A stretch of 64,000 nucleotides of DNA from Vulcanimicrobiota bacterium (GTDB taxonomy: Bacteria > Vulcanimicrobiota > Vulcanimicrobiia > Vulcanimicrobiales > Vulcanimicrobiaceae), in the NCBI GenBank assembly GCA_027306785.1, contig DAHUZB010000030.1:1-64000 (forward strand), given 5' to 3'. Numbering within the stretch: position 1 is the stretch's first letter; every line of letters begins with the position of its first letter. The notes below the pieces were generated by a model, which ran no database searches, was not told the origin of the DNA, and saw only the letters and a program-made list of their open reading frames with translations. Below, in pieces: positions 56,617 to 64,000 of this stretch. The translations under genes were made by a program, and so were the position numbers.

Positions 56617-57228
56617 ATGAATCGCATTTTTGCAGCGCTCGCATGCGCAGGTCTCATCGCCGCCTCGGCGGCTTCCGCTTCGGCGAAACTCATGCCGAAC
56701 GTGACCGATCAGGCGTCGCGTTTTTCGGGCCCGGGCGTCTACACCGGCGCACCCGCGCTCCCGGTCACGCTCTCGATGGTGATCGCCGGCGGCGGCCCCT
56801 CGAACTTTCAGACCGTCACCCTCGTGAAGACGCTCGCGGGCGACAAGACGCAAGCCGAGCTCGCGTCGCTCACCAAGAAGTTCGGGAAAGAGAAGATCGG
56901 CAACTTCGTCAAGGTCTTCAACTTCGTCGTCGCCGACACGCTCAAGATCGTCAAGGAGAAGCACATTGCGCTCCCCTCGACGCCCAACCCGAATCCGAAG
57001 GACGGCAAGGCGCTCGCGGCCGCGCTCTGGGGCGCCGGTCAGACCGGTAACGGCTTCAACGTCGAAGTGATGCTCGATCGCGCGGTCTCGCACGGCATTC
57101 ACGATCAGGTCATGAAGGACATCGATGCCAAGTACGGCATCGCGGCGGACGCCGACTACCACGCGGTGCTCAACCAGGCGATGCACGATCTCGCCTCGGT
57201 CTACGGACTCGACAAGAGCAGCATGTAA
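56617..57228 (+). CDS. Secreted protein of unknown function
   Basis: A 203-residue exported protein with signal peptide (about 1-23, ending ASASA). The mature part is mostly helical and weakly charged, with long segments (TLAGDKTQAELASLTKKFGKEKI..., VADTLKIVKEKHIALP...), and no cysteines. No family recognised. The gene has its own terminator (57255-57285) and a 64-base upstream gap, so it is probably monocistronic. Lineage-specific proteins of this kind are typical of the genome, but that is an impression. Confidence 0.68.
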   Translation: MNRIFAALACAGLIAASAASASAKLMPNVTDQASRFSGPGVYTGAPALPVTLSMVIAGGGPSNFQTVTLVKTLAGDKTQAELASLTKKFGKEKIGNFVKVFNFVVADTLKIVKEKHIALPSTPNPNPKDGKALAAALWGAGQTGNGFNVEVMLDRAVSHGIHDQVMKDIDAKYGIAADADYHAVLNQAMHDLASVYGLDKSSM

Positions 57229-57254
57229 CTCGCCGCGCGCGAGGAGCAAGCAGA

Positions 57255-57285
57255 AGGGCCGCGCACTCGCGCGGCCCTCGTGTTT
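57255..57285 (+). terminator. Intrinsic terminator after the 56617 secreted-protein gene
   Basis: A perfect 10-bp GC-rich stem (57255-57264 with 57269-57278), four-base loop and the following CGTGTTTCC make a typical terminator on the plus strand. Confidence 0.8.
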
Positions 57286-57400
57286 CCTGCCGCTCGTGAT
57301 CGTGCAGAACTCGTGCTGCGGCGACCCTCGATACCCTCCGGCGGCGCGCGAAGCATCTTTCACATCCGGACCGGAGACGTGGATGATAGCAGAGGCGCGG

Positions 57401-57439
57401 GGGCGCTGCCAATATGATAATTTGAAAAAAGCAGCGCCC
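57401..57439 (+). promoter_or_regulatory. AT-rich inverted repeat upstream of the VTT gene
   Basis: GGGCGCTGC (57401-57409) and its exact complement (57431-57439) flank 21 AT-rich bases (CAATATGATAATTTGAAAAAA), in an otherwise GC-rich genome. The loop holds TATGAT (57413-57418), which could be a -10 box, without a clear -35. It may be an operator, a promoter within a palindrome, or a transcribed hairpin. The gene 92 bases downstream starts the VTT-RNase D-aconitase operon. Confidence 0.4.
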
Positions 57440-57530
57440 GGGGGGAGCTCGCAAGGATGAAAAGCGAGGCGGAGAGACCAACTTCGCAGAGCACCGTGAT
57501 GACGCACCGCCCGGTCGGTCCAGCCGCCGC

Positions 57531-58166
57531 TTGAACTCGCTCGTCAAACGCTTGGGAGCGCTCGCCCTGCTTGCCGCATCGTTTACGATCGCGGCGCTTG
57601 TCATTCGCTTCCAGCCGGCGGTCGAGCACGAGATCCGGTCGATCGGCGGATTCGCCTACCCGCTTGCGATCGCGGTCTTCGCACTCGTCGCCTCGGCGCC
57701 GTTCTCGGTGACCGACGCGCTCGCCATCATGAACGGCGCGCTCTTCGGACCGCTGTGGGGCTCGATCGTGAACGCGGTCGGCCTCGTTTTCGCGGCGCTG
57801 CTCGGCTACTGGATCAACCGGCACGCCTCGCGCATGCTCGATCTCGACGCGTACTTGGACCGGCTCCCGCGGTGGGTGAAGCGCTTTCCGGTCGGATCGC
57901 CCGCCTTCTTGCTCTCGGTGCGCGTGATCCCGGGCTTCGGCGGCACGGTCGCGACCGCGAGCGCGGCCGCCTTCCGCGTGCCGGTCTGGGTTCACGTCTG
58001 GACGATGTGTGCGATCGCCATCCCCATCTGCACGGTGCTCGCCATCTTCGGCGACCGCGTGACCGTGCTCGTGCACTCCTACGAACATCGCGCGCACGTG
58101 TACTGGGAGCAGCACCACCCGCATTTCCATTTCACCCGCCATCCGAAAGCGACACCGAAACCGTGA
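57531..58166 (+). CDS. VTT/DedA-family membrane protein with His-rich tail
   Basis: A 211-residue TVP38/TMEM64-type (VTT/SNARE-associated) membrane protein with five to six hydrophobic segments and the family core FSVTDALAIMNGALFGPLWGSIVNAVGLVFAALLGYW followed by RVIPGFGGTVATASAAAF. Such proteins are thought to be lipid scramblases or carriers, which would act on the cytoplasmic membrane. The C-terminal tail is strikingly rich in histidine and aromatic residues (HRAHVYWEQHHPHFHFTRH), which suggests metal binding. Start is TTG 57531; the stop overlaps the RNase D start (GTGA). Confidence 0.85.
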   Translation: MNSLVKRLGALALLAASFTIAALVIRFQPAVEHEIRSIGGFAYPLAIAVFALVASAPFSVTDALAIMNGALFGPLWGSIVNAVGLVFAALLGYWINRHASRMLDLDAYLDRLPRWVKRFPVGSPAFLLSVRVIPGFGGTVATASAAAFRVPVWVHVWTMCAIAIPICTVLAIFGDRVTVLVHSYEHRAHVYWEQHHPHFHFTRHPKATPKP

Positions 58167-59347
58167 CTGCGACCGAGAACGTTCCGATGATCGACACCGC
58201 CGATACGCTCGCGGAGCTCTGCGAGCGCGTCGCGCGCAGCGAACGCGTCGCGCTCGACACCGAGTTCCACACCGAGCGCAGCTACTCGCCGCGGTTAATG
58301 GTGGTGCAACTCGCGTTCGACGACGGCGCCGTGATCGTGGACCCGCTCGCGCTCCCCGACCTGCGGCCGCTGCTTGACGCGCTCGGCGATACGATCGTCA
58401 TCGGGCACGCGCTCTCGTCGGATCTGAAGATCTTCGCCGACCGCTTCGATCGCGTGCCTTCGAGCATCTTCGATACGCAGGTAGCGGCGGCGTTTCTCGG
58501 CTACGGCATGCAGGTCTCGCTCGCCGATCTCGTGCGCGATCTGGAACACGTGCGCCTGGCGAAATCGCAGACGGTGAGCGACTGGTCCACGCGCCCGTTC
58601 ACCGCGCGGCAGATCGAGTATCTCGTCGACGACGTCGCGCATCTGCTGCCGATGTACGACAAACTCGTGCAGCGTCTCGAGAATTCCGGGCGCCTCACCT
58701 GGGCGCTCGAGGAGTGCGCGCCGCTCGGTGATATCGAACGCTTCCGGGCCGACGAGCGGCGTGCGTACATGCGCATCCCCGGCGCCATGCGTATGAACCG
58801 ACGCGAGCTCGGCGTGCTGAGCGAGATCGTGAAGCTGCGCGACCGTATGGCGCGCGAGCGCGACCTGCCCCTGAAGTACATCATCGCCGACGACGTGGTG
58901 GCGGGTCTCGCCACGCTGCGTCCCAAGCGCGTGGAGGAGCTCGACCAATTGCGCCGTCTCGATGCGGGTGCGCGCAAGTCGCTCGGCCGGGCGATCATCG
59001 ACGCGGTCGCGCGCGGCGAGGCGATGCCCGAAGAGGAGCTCCCGCAGCGCCCGCAGCGGCCGCTCGGTACCAGCCGCGACACGCTCGCCTCGTTGATGGG
59101 GGTGGTGGTCGGCGAGATCGCGCGCGCGAACGACCTGCCGCAGAGTCTGCTCGTGCCGCGGGCCGGGCTCGAACGGGTCGCCCGCGAGGTTCCCCGCAGC
59201 CGCGAAGCCTTCGAGGCCGCACTCGAGCTTTCGCAGTGGCGGCTCGGCCTCGTGGCCGAACCGTTGTGGCGACTTTTGTCGGGCGAAGACGCGCTGCGGA
59301 TCGAAGGCTACGCCCACGGCGATCCCAAAATACGCTTAACGCCATGA
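58163..59347 (+). CDS. rnd: Ribonuclease D
   Basis: A 394-residue 3'-5' exoribonuclease of the DEDDy type, which trims tRNA and other stable RNA precursors. DEDD residues: D and E in VALDTEFH (Exo I), D in [11 protein letters not shown] (Exo II), and the Y/D pair in [13 protein letters not shown] (Exo III). A C-terminal HRDC-like region follows, including [26 protein letters not shown]. Start GTG 58163 overlaps the VTT stop. Its own stop overlaps the aconitase start (ATGA). Confidence 0.93.
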   Translation: MTATENVPMIDTADTLAELCERVARSERVALDTEFHTERSYSPRLMVVQLAFDDGAVIVDPLALPDLRPLLDALGDTIVIGHALSSDLKIFADRFDRVPSSIFDTQVAAAFLGYGMQVSLADLVRDLEHVRLAKSQTVSDWSTRPFTARQIEYLVDDVAHLLPMYDKLVQRLENSGRLTWALEECAPLGDIERFRADERRAYMRIPGAMRMNRRELGVLSEIVKLRDRMARERDLPLKYIIADDVVAGLATLRPKRVEELDQLRRLDAGARKSLGRAIIDAVARGEAMPEEELPQRPQRPLGTSRDTLASLMGVVVGEIARANDLPQSLLVPRAGLERVAREVPRSREAFEAALELSQWRLGLVAEPLWRLLSGEDALRIEGYAHGDPKIRLTP

Positions 59348-62091
59348 ATCAGCACGCGAATAGCTTCAATGCGGTCGACACCCTGCGCGTCGGCGACCGT
59401 TCGTACACATTTTTCCGCCTCGACGCGGTCGAGCGCGCCGGCCTCACCAAGCTCAGCCGGCTGCCTTTCAGTCTGAAGATTCTGCTCGAGAATCTGCTGC
59501 GTTTCGAAGACGGCCGTTCGGTGACGAAGACCGACATCGAAGCCCTCGCGCACTGGAATCCGAAGAGCGCCTCCGAGAAAGAGATCGCGTTCCGCCCCGC
59601 GCGCGTGCTGCTCCAGGATTTCACCGGCGTTCCGTGCGTCGTCGATCTCGCGGTGATGCGCGATGCGATGAGCGAGATGGGCGGCGATCCCAAGAAGATC
59701 AACCCGCTGCAGCCGGTCGAACTCGTGATCGATCACTCGGTGCAGATCGATTACTTCGGCTCGAACGATGCGTTCCAAAAGAACGCCGATCTCGAATTCG
59801 AGCGTAACCGCGAGCGCTACGCGTTCCTCAAGTGGGGCCAATCGGCGCTCGACGGTTTCCGGGCGGTTCCGCCGGACACGGGCATCGTGCACCAAGTCAA
59901 CATCGAGTATCTCGCGCGCGTCGTTTTCGGCGCGGGCGGCGCGGGTATCGCGTTCGACGAGAAGAGCGCGACCGCGTACCCCGACACCGCGGTCGGCACC
60001 GATTCGCACACGACGATGGTGAACGGCCTCGGCGTGCTCGCGTGGGGCGTCGGCGGCATCGAGGCCGAAGCGGCGATGCTCGGCCAGCCCGTCACCATGC
60101 TCATTCCCGAAGTGATCGGCTTCCGTCTCGACGGCAAACTGCGCGAGGGCGTTACCGCGACCGACCTCGTGCTCAAGATCACCGAGATGCTGCGCAAGAA
60201 GGGCGTCGTCGGCAAATTCGTCGAGTTCTTCGGCAAAGGACTCTCGGCGCTGCCCGTCGCGGATCGCACGACGATCGGCAACATGTCGCCCGAGTTCGGA
60301 TCGACCTGCGCGATCTTCCCCGTCGACGATCGCACGCTCGAATACCTGCGCCTGACCGGTCGTTCGGCCGAGCATGTCGCGCTCGTGGAAGCCTACGCGA
60401 AGGCGCAGGGACTCTTCCGCACCGACGAGATGCCCGACGCCGAGTATAGCGACGTGCTGCACCTCGATCTCGGCGAAGTGGAACCCAATCTCGCCGGTCC
60501 GCGCCGTCCGCAGGATCGCGTGAGCCTGAGCGAGGCGAAGTCGTCGTTCAACGCCGCGATGCAGGAATGGATGGCCGCGCGCTCCGCGAGCAACGGCGCT
60601 GTCGCGCGCTTCGAAAGCGAAGGCGGCGGCGGTACCGCGACCGTGGCCCTCACCGAGAAGGACGTGGCCGACGGCTCGGTCGTGATCGCCTCGATCACCA
60701 GTTGCACGAATACCTCGAACCCCTCGGTGCTGATCGGCGCGGGCCTGCTCGCGCGCAATGCGGTGGCGCGCGGCCTCAACCGCAAGCCGTGGGTGAAGAC
60801 CTCACTTGCGCCGGGTTCGAAAGTCGTCAAAGATTATCTCGCCAAGGCGGGACTGCAGGATTCGCTCGACTCGCTCGGCTTCAACATCGTCGGCTACGGC
60901 TGCACGACGTGCATCGGGAACTCGGGCCCGCTGCCGACCGACGTGGCCGAGACGATCGCCGAACAGGATCTGATCGTCGCGGCGGTGCTCTCGGGCAATC
61001 GCAACTTCGAAGGGCGCATCCATCCGCAGGTGCGCGCCAACTATCTCGCTTCGCCGCCGCTCGTCGTCGCCTACGCGCTCGCGGGCCGCATGGATATCGA
61101 TCTCACCACCGAGCCGATCGGCGAAGACGGCAACGGCAACGCCGTCTATCTCAAAGACATCTGGCCGTCGAACGACGAGATCGCGAAGACCGTCACCGCG
61201 TGCGTGACCGACGACATGTTCAAGGCGCGCTACTCCGACGTCTTCGCGGGCGATACCAACTGGGCGAAGCTCGACGCGACGCCGAGCGAGCGCTACGCGT
61301 GGGATCCGAAGTCGGAGTACGTGAAGCGTCCGCCCTACTTCGACAACATGCCCGCCGAGCCGGCGGCACTCGCGGAGATCAAGAACGCGCGCGTGCTCGC
61401 GGTCTTCGGCGATTCGATCACGACCGATCACATCTCGCCCGCGGGCAACATCGCGAAGACCTCGCCCGCCGCGAAGTATCTCATGGAGAAAGGCATCGAG
61501 CCGAAGGACTTCAACTCGTACGGTGCGCGCCGCGGCAATCACGAAGTGATGATGCGCGGCACGTTCGCGAACGTGCGCTTGAAGAACCTGATGGTGCCCG
61601 GCGTCGAAGGCGGCGTCACGCGCTACCTGCCGACGAACGAGCAGATGTCGATCTTCGATGCCTCGATGAAGTACAAGGCCGACGGCACGCCGCTGGTCGT
61701 GATCGCGGGTAAGGAGTACGGATCGGGTTCGTCGCGCGACTGGGCGGCGAAGGGACCGTATCTGCTCGGCATCAAGGCCGTGATCGCCGAGTCGTTCGAA
61801 CGCATCCACCGCAGCAACCTGATCGGCATGGGCATTCTGCCGCTGCAGTTCGTCGACGGCGCCGATCGCTCGACTTATGCGCTCACCGGCGAAGAGATCA
61901 TCGAGATCACCGGCATCGAGGCGGGCATCACGCCGCGCATGCACGCGCACGTGAAGGCGACCGATCCGCAGAGCGGCAAGTCGCTGCAATTCAAGGTGCT
62001 CGTGCGGATCGACACGCCGGACGAGGCCGAATACTACCGCCACGGCGGCATCCTGCAGTACGTGCTGCGCCAACTGCGAGCCAAGGGCTAA
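59344..62091 (+). CDS. acnA: Aconitate hydratase A
   Basis: A 915-residue aconitase of the AcnA/IRP type, citrate to isocitrate in the TCA cycle. The 4Fe-4S cysteines are C454 in [17 protein letters not shown] and C520 and C523 in [13 protein letters not shown]. The other landmarks are [51 protein letters not shown] in the swivel domain, and GSGSSRDWA. Full length, with no truncation. ATG 59344 overlaps the RNase D stop by four bases; the gene is followed after ten bases by the TMEM175-like channel. Coupling of a TCA enzyme to an exoribonuclease is unusual. Confidence 0.97.
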   Translation: MNQHANSFNAVDTLRVGDRSYTFFRLDAVERAGLTKLSRLPFSLKILLENLLRFEDGRSVTKTDIEALAHWNPKSASEKEIAFRPARVLLQDFTGVPCVVDLAVMRDAMSEMGGDPKKINPLQPVELVIDHSVQIDYFGSNDAFQKNADLEFERNRERYAFLKWGQSALDGFRAVPPDTGIVHQVNIEYLARVVFGAGGAGIAFDEKSATAYPDTAVGTDSHTTMVNGLGVLAWGVGGIEAEAAMLGQPVTMLIPEVIGFRLDGKLREGVTATDLVLKITEMLRKKGVVGKFVEFFGKGLSALPVADRTTIGNMSPEFGSTCAIFPVDDRTLEYLRLTGRSAEHVALVEAYAKAQGLFRTDEMPDAEYSDVLHLDLGEVEPNLAGPRRPQDRVSLSEAKSSFNAAMQEWMAARSASNGAVARFESEGGGGTATVALTEKDVADGSVVIASITSCTNTSNPSVLIGAGLLARNAVARGLNRKPWVKTSLAPGSKVVKDYLAKAGLQDSLDSLGFNIVGYGCTTCIGNSGPLPTDVAETIAEQDLIVAAVLSGNRNFEGRIHPQVRANYLASPPLVVAYALAGRMDIDLTTEPIGEDGNGNAVYLKDIWPSNDEIAKTVTACVTDDMFKARYSDVFAGDTNWAKLDATPSERYAWDPKSEYVKRPPYFDNMPAEPAALAEIKNARVLAVFGDSITTDHISPAGNIAKTSPAAKYLMEKGIEPKDFNSYGARRGNHEVMMRGTFANVRLKNLMVPGVEGGVTRYLPTNEQMSIFDASMKYKADGTPLVVIAGKEYGSGSSRDWAAKGPYLLGIKAVIAESFERIHRSNLIGMGILPLQFVDGADRSTYALTGEEIIEITGIEAGITPRMHAHVKATDPQSGKSLQFKVLVRIDTPDEAEYYRHGGILQYVLRQLRAKG

Positions 62092-62101
62092 CGACGACGC
62101 G

Positions 62102-62809
62102 ATGAGCGCGGCGTGGCTACGCTCGCCGTTTCAACCGGTGCGGGGCGAGGCGCGTCGCGTGGTCGAGCGCCTCGAATCGTTCTCCGATATCATCATCGGC
62201 TTTGCGCTTGCGCAAACCGCGCTCACGCTCGTCATCCCGCCGAATCCGATGGATGTCTACCTTCATCCGATCGGCATCTTCGGCTACCTCGTCACCTTCG
62301 CGGCCCTCGCGCGCTTTTGGTGGATGCACGCGGAGATCTTTCGGCACTACTTCGTGCCGATTCGGATCGCGGTCTTCCTGAATTTCGCGGCGCTCGCGTC
62401 GCTCGGACTCGTCGTCTTCTCGCTGCAGCTTTGGCTGCATCCGGGGCAGTCCACCGCATCGGAGAACGCGGTGGCGAAGGCCTACTTCGCCACCCTCGCG
62501 GTCACCTACACGCTGCTCTCGCTCTTGCGCCTGCTCGGGGTCCGGCTGCGCTATCGGGAGCTCGACACGGCGATGCGGCGTGACGGCGTGGTGCGGTCCG
62601 TACGTACGATCTGCACGATGCTCGGGGTGTTCGCGGGAGCGACGCTGCTGCCGCCGATCGGCGACGGGAACGTCATTTTCGGCACGTCGCGGGTGGCCGT
62701 ACTCCCGATGGAAATCGTATTCGGGCTGATGGCGGGTTCGATCGTCGGGCGAGTCGCCGCGATCGCACTGCAAAAGAGAGATTGGGGCGCCCCCGAGAAA
62801 GCATCATGA
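62102..62809 (+). CDS. TMEM175-like cation channel
   Basis: A 235-residue membrane protein with about six hydrophobic helices. The N-terminal RLESFSDIIIGFA matches the R-x-x-x-FSD signature at the start of helix 1 in TMEM175/DUF1211 proteins, which form potassium-selective (and in lysosomes proton-leak) channels without the usual selectivity filter. The large hydrophobic residues around IIIGFALAQTALTLVIP would line the pore. It starts 10 bases after acnA and its stop overlaps the histidine decarboxylase start (ATGA). A signal that couples it to histidine decarboxylation is not visible in the sequence. Confidence 0.78.
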   Translation: MSAAWLRSPFQPVRGEARRVVERLESFSDIIIGFALAQTALTLVIPPNPMDVYLHPIGIFGYLVTFAALARFWWMHAEIFRHYFVPIRIAVFLNFAALASLGLVVFSLQLWLHPGQSTASENAVAKAYFATLAVTYTLLSLLRLLGVRLRYRELDTAMRRDGVVRSVRTICTMLGVFAGATLLPPIGDGNVIFGTSRVAVLPMEIVFGLMAGSIVGRVAAIALQKRDWGAPEKAS

Positions 62810-63936
62810 CGATGATCACCCAGGACGCGCGCGTTGCGTTGGACGCGCTTTTCGAACGGATGCGCGACGCCAACGAACGTTCGCTCGGCTATCCGTCGGC
62901 GAAGGACTTCGATTACTCCGCGCTCGAGCGCTTCCTACGCTTTCCGATCAACAACGTCGGCGATCCGTTCGCGGATGCGACCTACCGCGTGGAGACGCGC
63001 GAGTGCGAGCGCGAGGTCGTCGCGTTCTTCGCCGACATCTTCCGCGCGCCGCAGGACGATTGGTGGGGCTACGTCACGAACGGTGGCACCGAGGGCAATC
63101 TCTACGGCCTCTACCTTGCGCGCGAACTGCTCCCGAACGGCATGGTCTACTATTCGGAGCAGACGCACTATAGCGTCGCGAAGAACCTGCACTTTCTCGG
63201 CATGCGCCACATCACGATCCGCTCGCAGCGCAGCGGAGAGATCGATTACGAGGATCTGCGCGAAACGCTCAAGATCCACCGCGACGTGCCGCCGATCATC
63301 TTTGCGAACATCGGCACCACCATGACCGAGGCCCGCGACGACATTCGCACGATCGCCGCGATTATGGACGACCTCGCGATCCGCCAACGCTACATCCACT
63401 CCGACGCGGCGCTCTCTGGAGGCTATGCCGCCTTTCTCGATCCGAGACCGGCCTTCGACTTCGCCGACGGCGCCGACTCGATCGCGGTGAGCGGACATAA
63501 ATTTCTCGGGGCGCCGATTCCCTGCGGCGTCGTGATCGCGCGCAAGCACAACGTGCAGCGCATCGCGCGCGCGATCGACTACATCGGCTCGCTCGATACG
63601 ACGATCAGCGGGTCGCGCAACGGCTTCTCGCCGCTCATGCTGTGGTACCGCCTGCGCGAGCTCGGCGTCGAGGGCATCCGCGAGCGCCTGTCGCGCTCGC
63701 TCGAGCTCGCCGCCTACCTCGAATCGGGCTTGCGGGCGATCGGGATCGACGCCCGGCGTAACCCGAACGCGATCACCGTCGTGCTCCCGCGCGTGAGCGA
63801 CGCGATTCGCGCCAAGTGGCAGCTCGCGACGGCGGGAAACATTTCGCACGTCATCGTGCTACCCAACGTCACCCGTCCGCAGCTCGATTCGTTCATCGCC
63901 GATCTCGCCGCCGAACGTGCGGTTCAAGGGGTGTAA
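62806..63936 (+). CDS. hdc: Pyridoxal-dependent histidine decarboxylase
   Basis: A 376-residue group II PLP decarboxylase, the length of bacterial histidine decarboxylases. The PLP lysine lies in SGHKFLGAPIPCGV (K232), with YSEQTHYSVAKNLHFLG, GTTMTEARDDI and HSDAALSGGYAAFLDP around the cofactor. All are of the histidine decarboxylase branch rather than glutamate or aromatic. It converts histidine to histamine plus CO2, consuming a proton. ATG 62806 overlaps the channel gene stop. The next gene starts five bases later, and the histidine theme recurs at egtD 28 kb away, though the two are probably unrelated. Confidence 0.9.
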   Translation: MTMITQDARVALDALFERMRDANERSLGYPSAKDFDYSALERFLRFPINNVGDPFADATYRVETRECEREVVAFFADIFRAPQDDWWGYVTNGGTEGNLYGLYLARELLPNGMVYYSEQTHYSVAKNLHFLGMRHITIRSQRSGEIDYEDLRETLKIHRDVPPIIFANIGTTMTEARDDIRTIAAIMDDLAIRQRYIHSDAALSGGYAAFLDPRPAFDFADGADSIAVSGHKFLGAPIPCGVVIARKHNVQRIARAIDYIGSLDTTISGSRNGFSPLMLWYRLRELGVEGIRERLSRSLELAAYLESGLRAIGIDARRNPNAITVVLPRVSDAIRAKWQLATAGNISHVIVLPNVTRPQLDSFIADLAAERAVQGV

Positions 63937-63940
63937 GTCA

Positions 63941-64000
63941 ATGCGCAGCATTCGCGTCATCGTTCCCAACCGTCAAGGGTTGCTCGCCGAGCTGACCGAG
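63941..64000 (+). CDS. Probable ACT-domain protein, N-terminal 20 codons
   Basis: Only the first 20 residues are inside the window (MRSIRVIVPNRQGLLAELTE). The pattern of a beta-strand followed by a P-x-R-x-G-L/V-L-A-E/D turn is the opening of an ACT domain (VPNRQGLLAELTE). It begins five bases after the histidine decarboxylase stop, so it is probably cotranscribed and could sense an amino acid, but the family cannot be fixed from this fragment. Confidence 0.6.
   Translation, partial: MRSIRVIVPNRQGLLAELTE

Larger units (their letters stand above)
57229..57530 (+). other. 302-base non-coding stretch with terminator and AT-rich inverted repeat
   Basis: The longest gap of the window. It contains a perfect 10-bp terminator stem (AGGGCCGCGC 57255-57264 with its complement 57269-57278, loop ACTC, then CGTGTTT) for the preceding gene. 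It also holds an unusual AT-rich segment (57409-57430) enclosed by the 9-bp inverted repeat GGGCGCTGC/GCAGCGCCC (57401-57409/57431-57439). The rest, leading to the VTT gene, has no recognised riboswitch or coding potential. Confidence 0.6.

Noticed and set aside
1-64000. tRNA, rRNA, CRISPR, insertion sequences, prophage or attachment sites
   Set aside because: Nothing with cloverleaf, repeat-spacer, transposase or integrase features was recognised in a by-eye scan; a dedicated tRNA search would be needed to be certain.

Overview
The window is a dense, high-GC (about two thirds G+C by eye) bacterial chromosome segment. It carries no rRNA, tRNA, CRISPR array, transposase or phage gene that I could recognise. 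Two TonB-dependent receptors, many lipobox proteins and an aerobic caa3-type oxidase point to a diderm aerobic heterotroph. Lineage-specific secreted proteins, sortilin-like BNR propellers and very frequent ATGA/GTGA start-stop overlaps suggest a deep-branching environmental phylum. Ca. Eremiobacterota/Vulcanimicrobiota (WPS-2) is my best guess, with Acidobacteriota-like lineages as the alternative. This is inference from gene style, not from a marker gene.

Layout. 1-2.6 kb: a cut FAD oxidoreductase, an ImmA/IrrE-type peptidase, a BadF/GlcNAc-kinase-type kinase and NanE in one overlapping chain. 2.6-6.6 kb: a cytochrome c oxidase operon (subunit II fused to cytochrome c, an A2-type subunit I, subunit III, two small membrane proteins) closed by a strong terminator. 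6.7-10.6 kb (minus): a secreted beta-propeller operon. 10.7-17.7 kb (minus): heme A synthesis (ctaA, ctaB), a 14-TM MFS transporter, aidB and a membrane protein, flanked by two related secreted proteins of an unknown family. 17.8-22.8 kb (plus): lipoprotein, GH130 enzyme, membrane-anchored protein, RF3 (prfC), lipoprotein and a PLP dehydratase. 22.8-28.6 kb (minus): AhpD-like protein with its start codon in a hairpin loop, secreted proteins, a 990-aa BNR propeller and a YkgJ-type zinc/iron-cluster protein. 28.6-32.5 kb: ROK kinase, SDR, and a glycolipid-type glycosyltransferase next to a fatty-acid-hydroxylase-like protein. 32.5-39.8 kb: lytic transglycosylase, lipoprotein, egtD, a four-gene OpuB-type ABC importer read towards egtD, and ppk. 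39.9-50.2 kb: two TonB receptors enclosing an EVE protein, a tandem pair of sphingomyelinase-like phosphoesterases and a rhodanese-Grx-BolA cluster. 50.2-57.2 kb: quinone-oxidoreductase-like MDR, an alpha/beta hydrolase/LytS/LytTR operon, MBL and NUDIX hydrolases, a divergent RpiB-like protein and secreted proteins. 57.5-64 kb (plus): VTT protein, RNase D, aconitase, TMEM175-like channel, histidine decarboxylase and the start of an ACT-domain protein, nearly all overlapping.

How the parts fit. The oxidase operon and the heme A genes, 10 kb apart, together make one terminal oxidase. The most interesting local ideas are: an ergothioneine/hercynine link between egtD and the convergent OpuB-like transporter; a TMEM175-like channel coupled to histidine decarboxylase as a possible acid-response pair; a start-codon-sequestering hairpin on the AhpD-like gene; and a dispersed-repeat-like insertion inside prfC.
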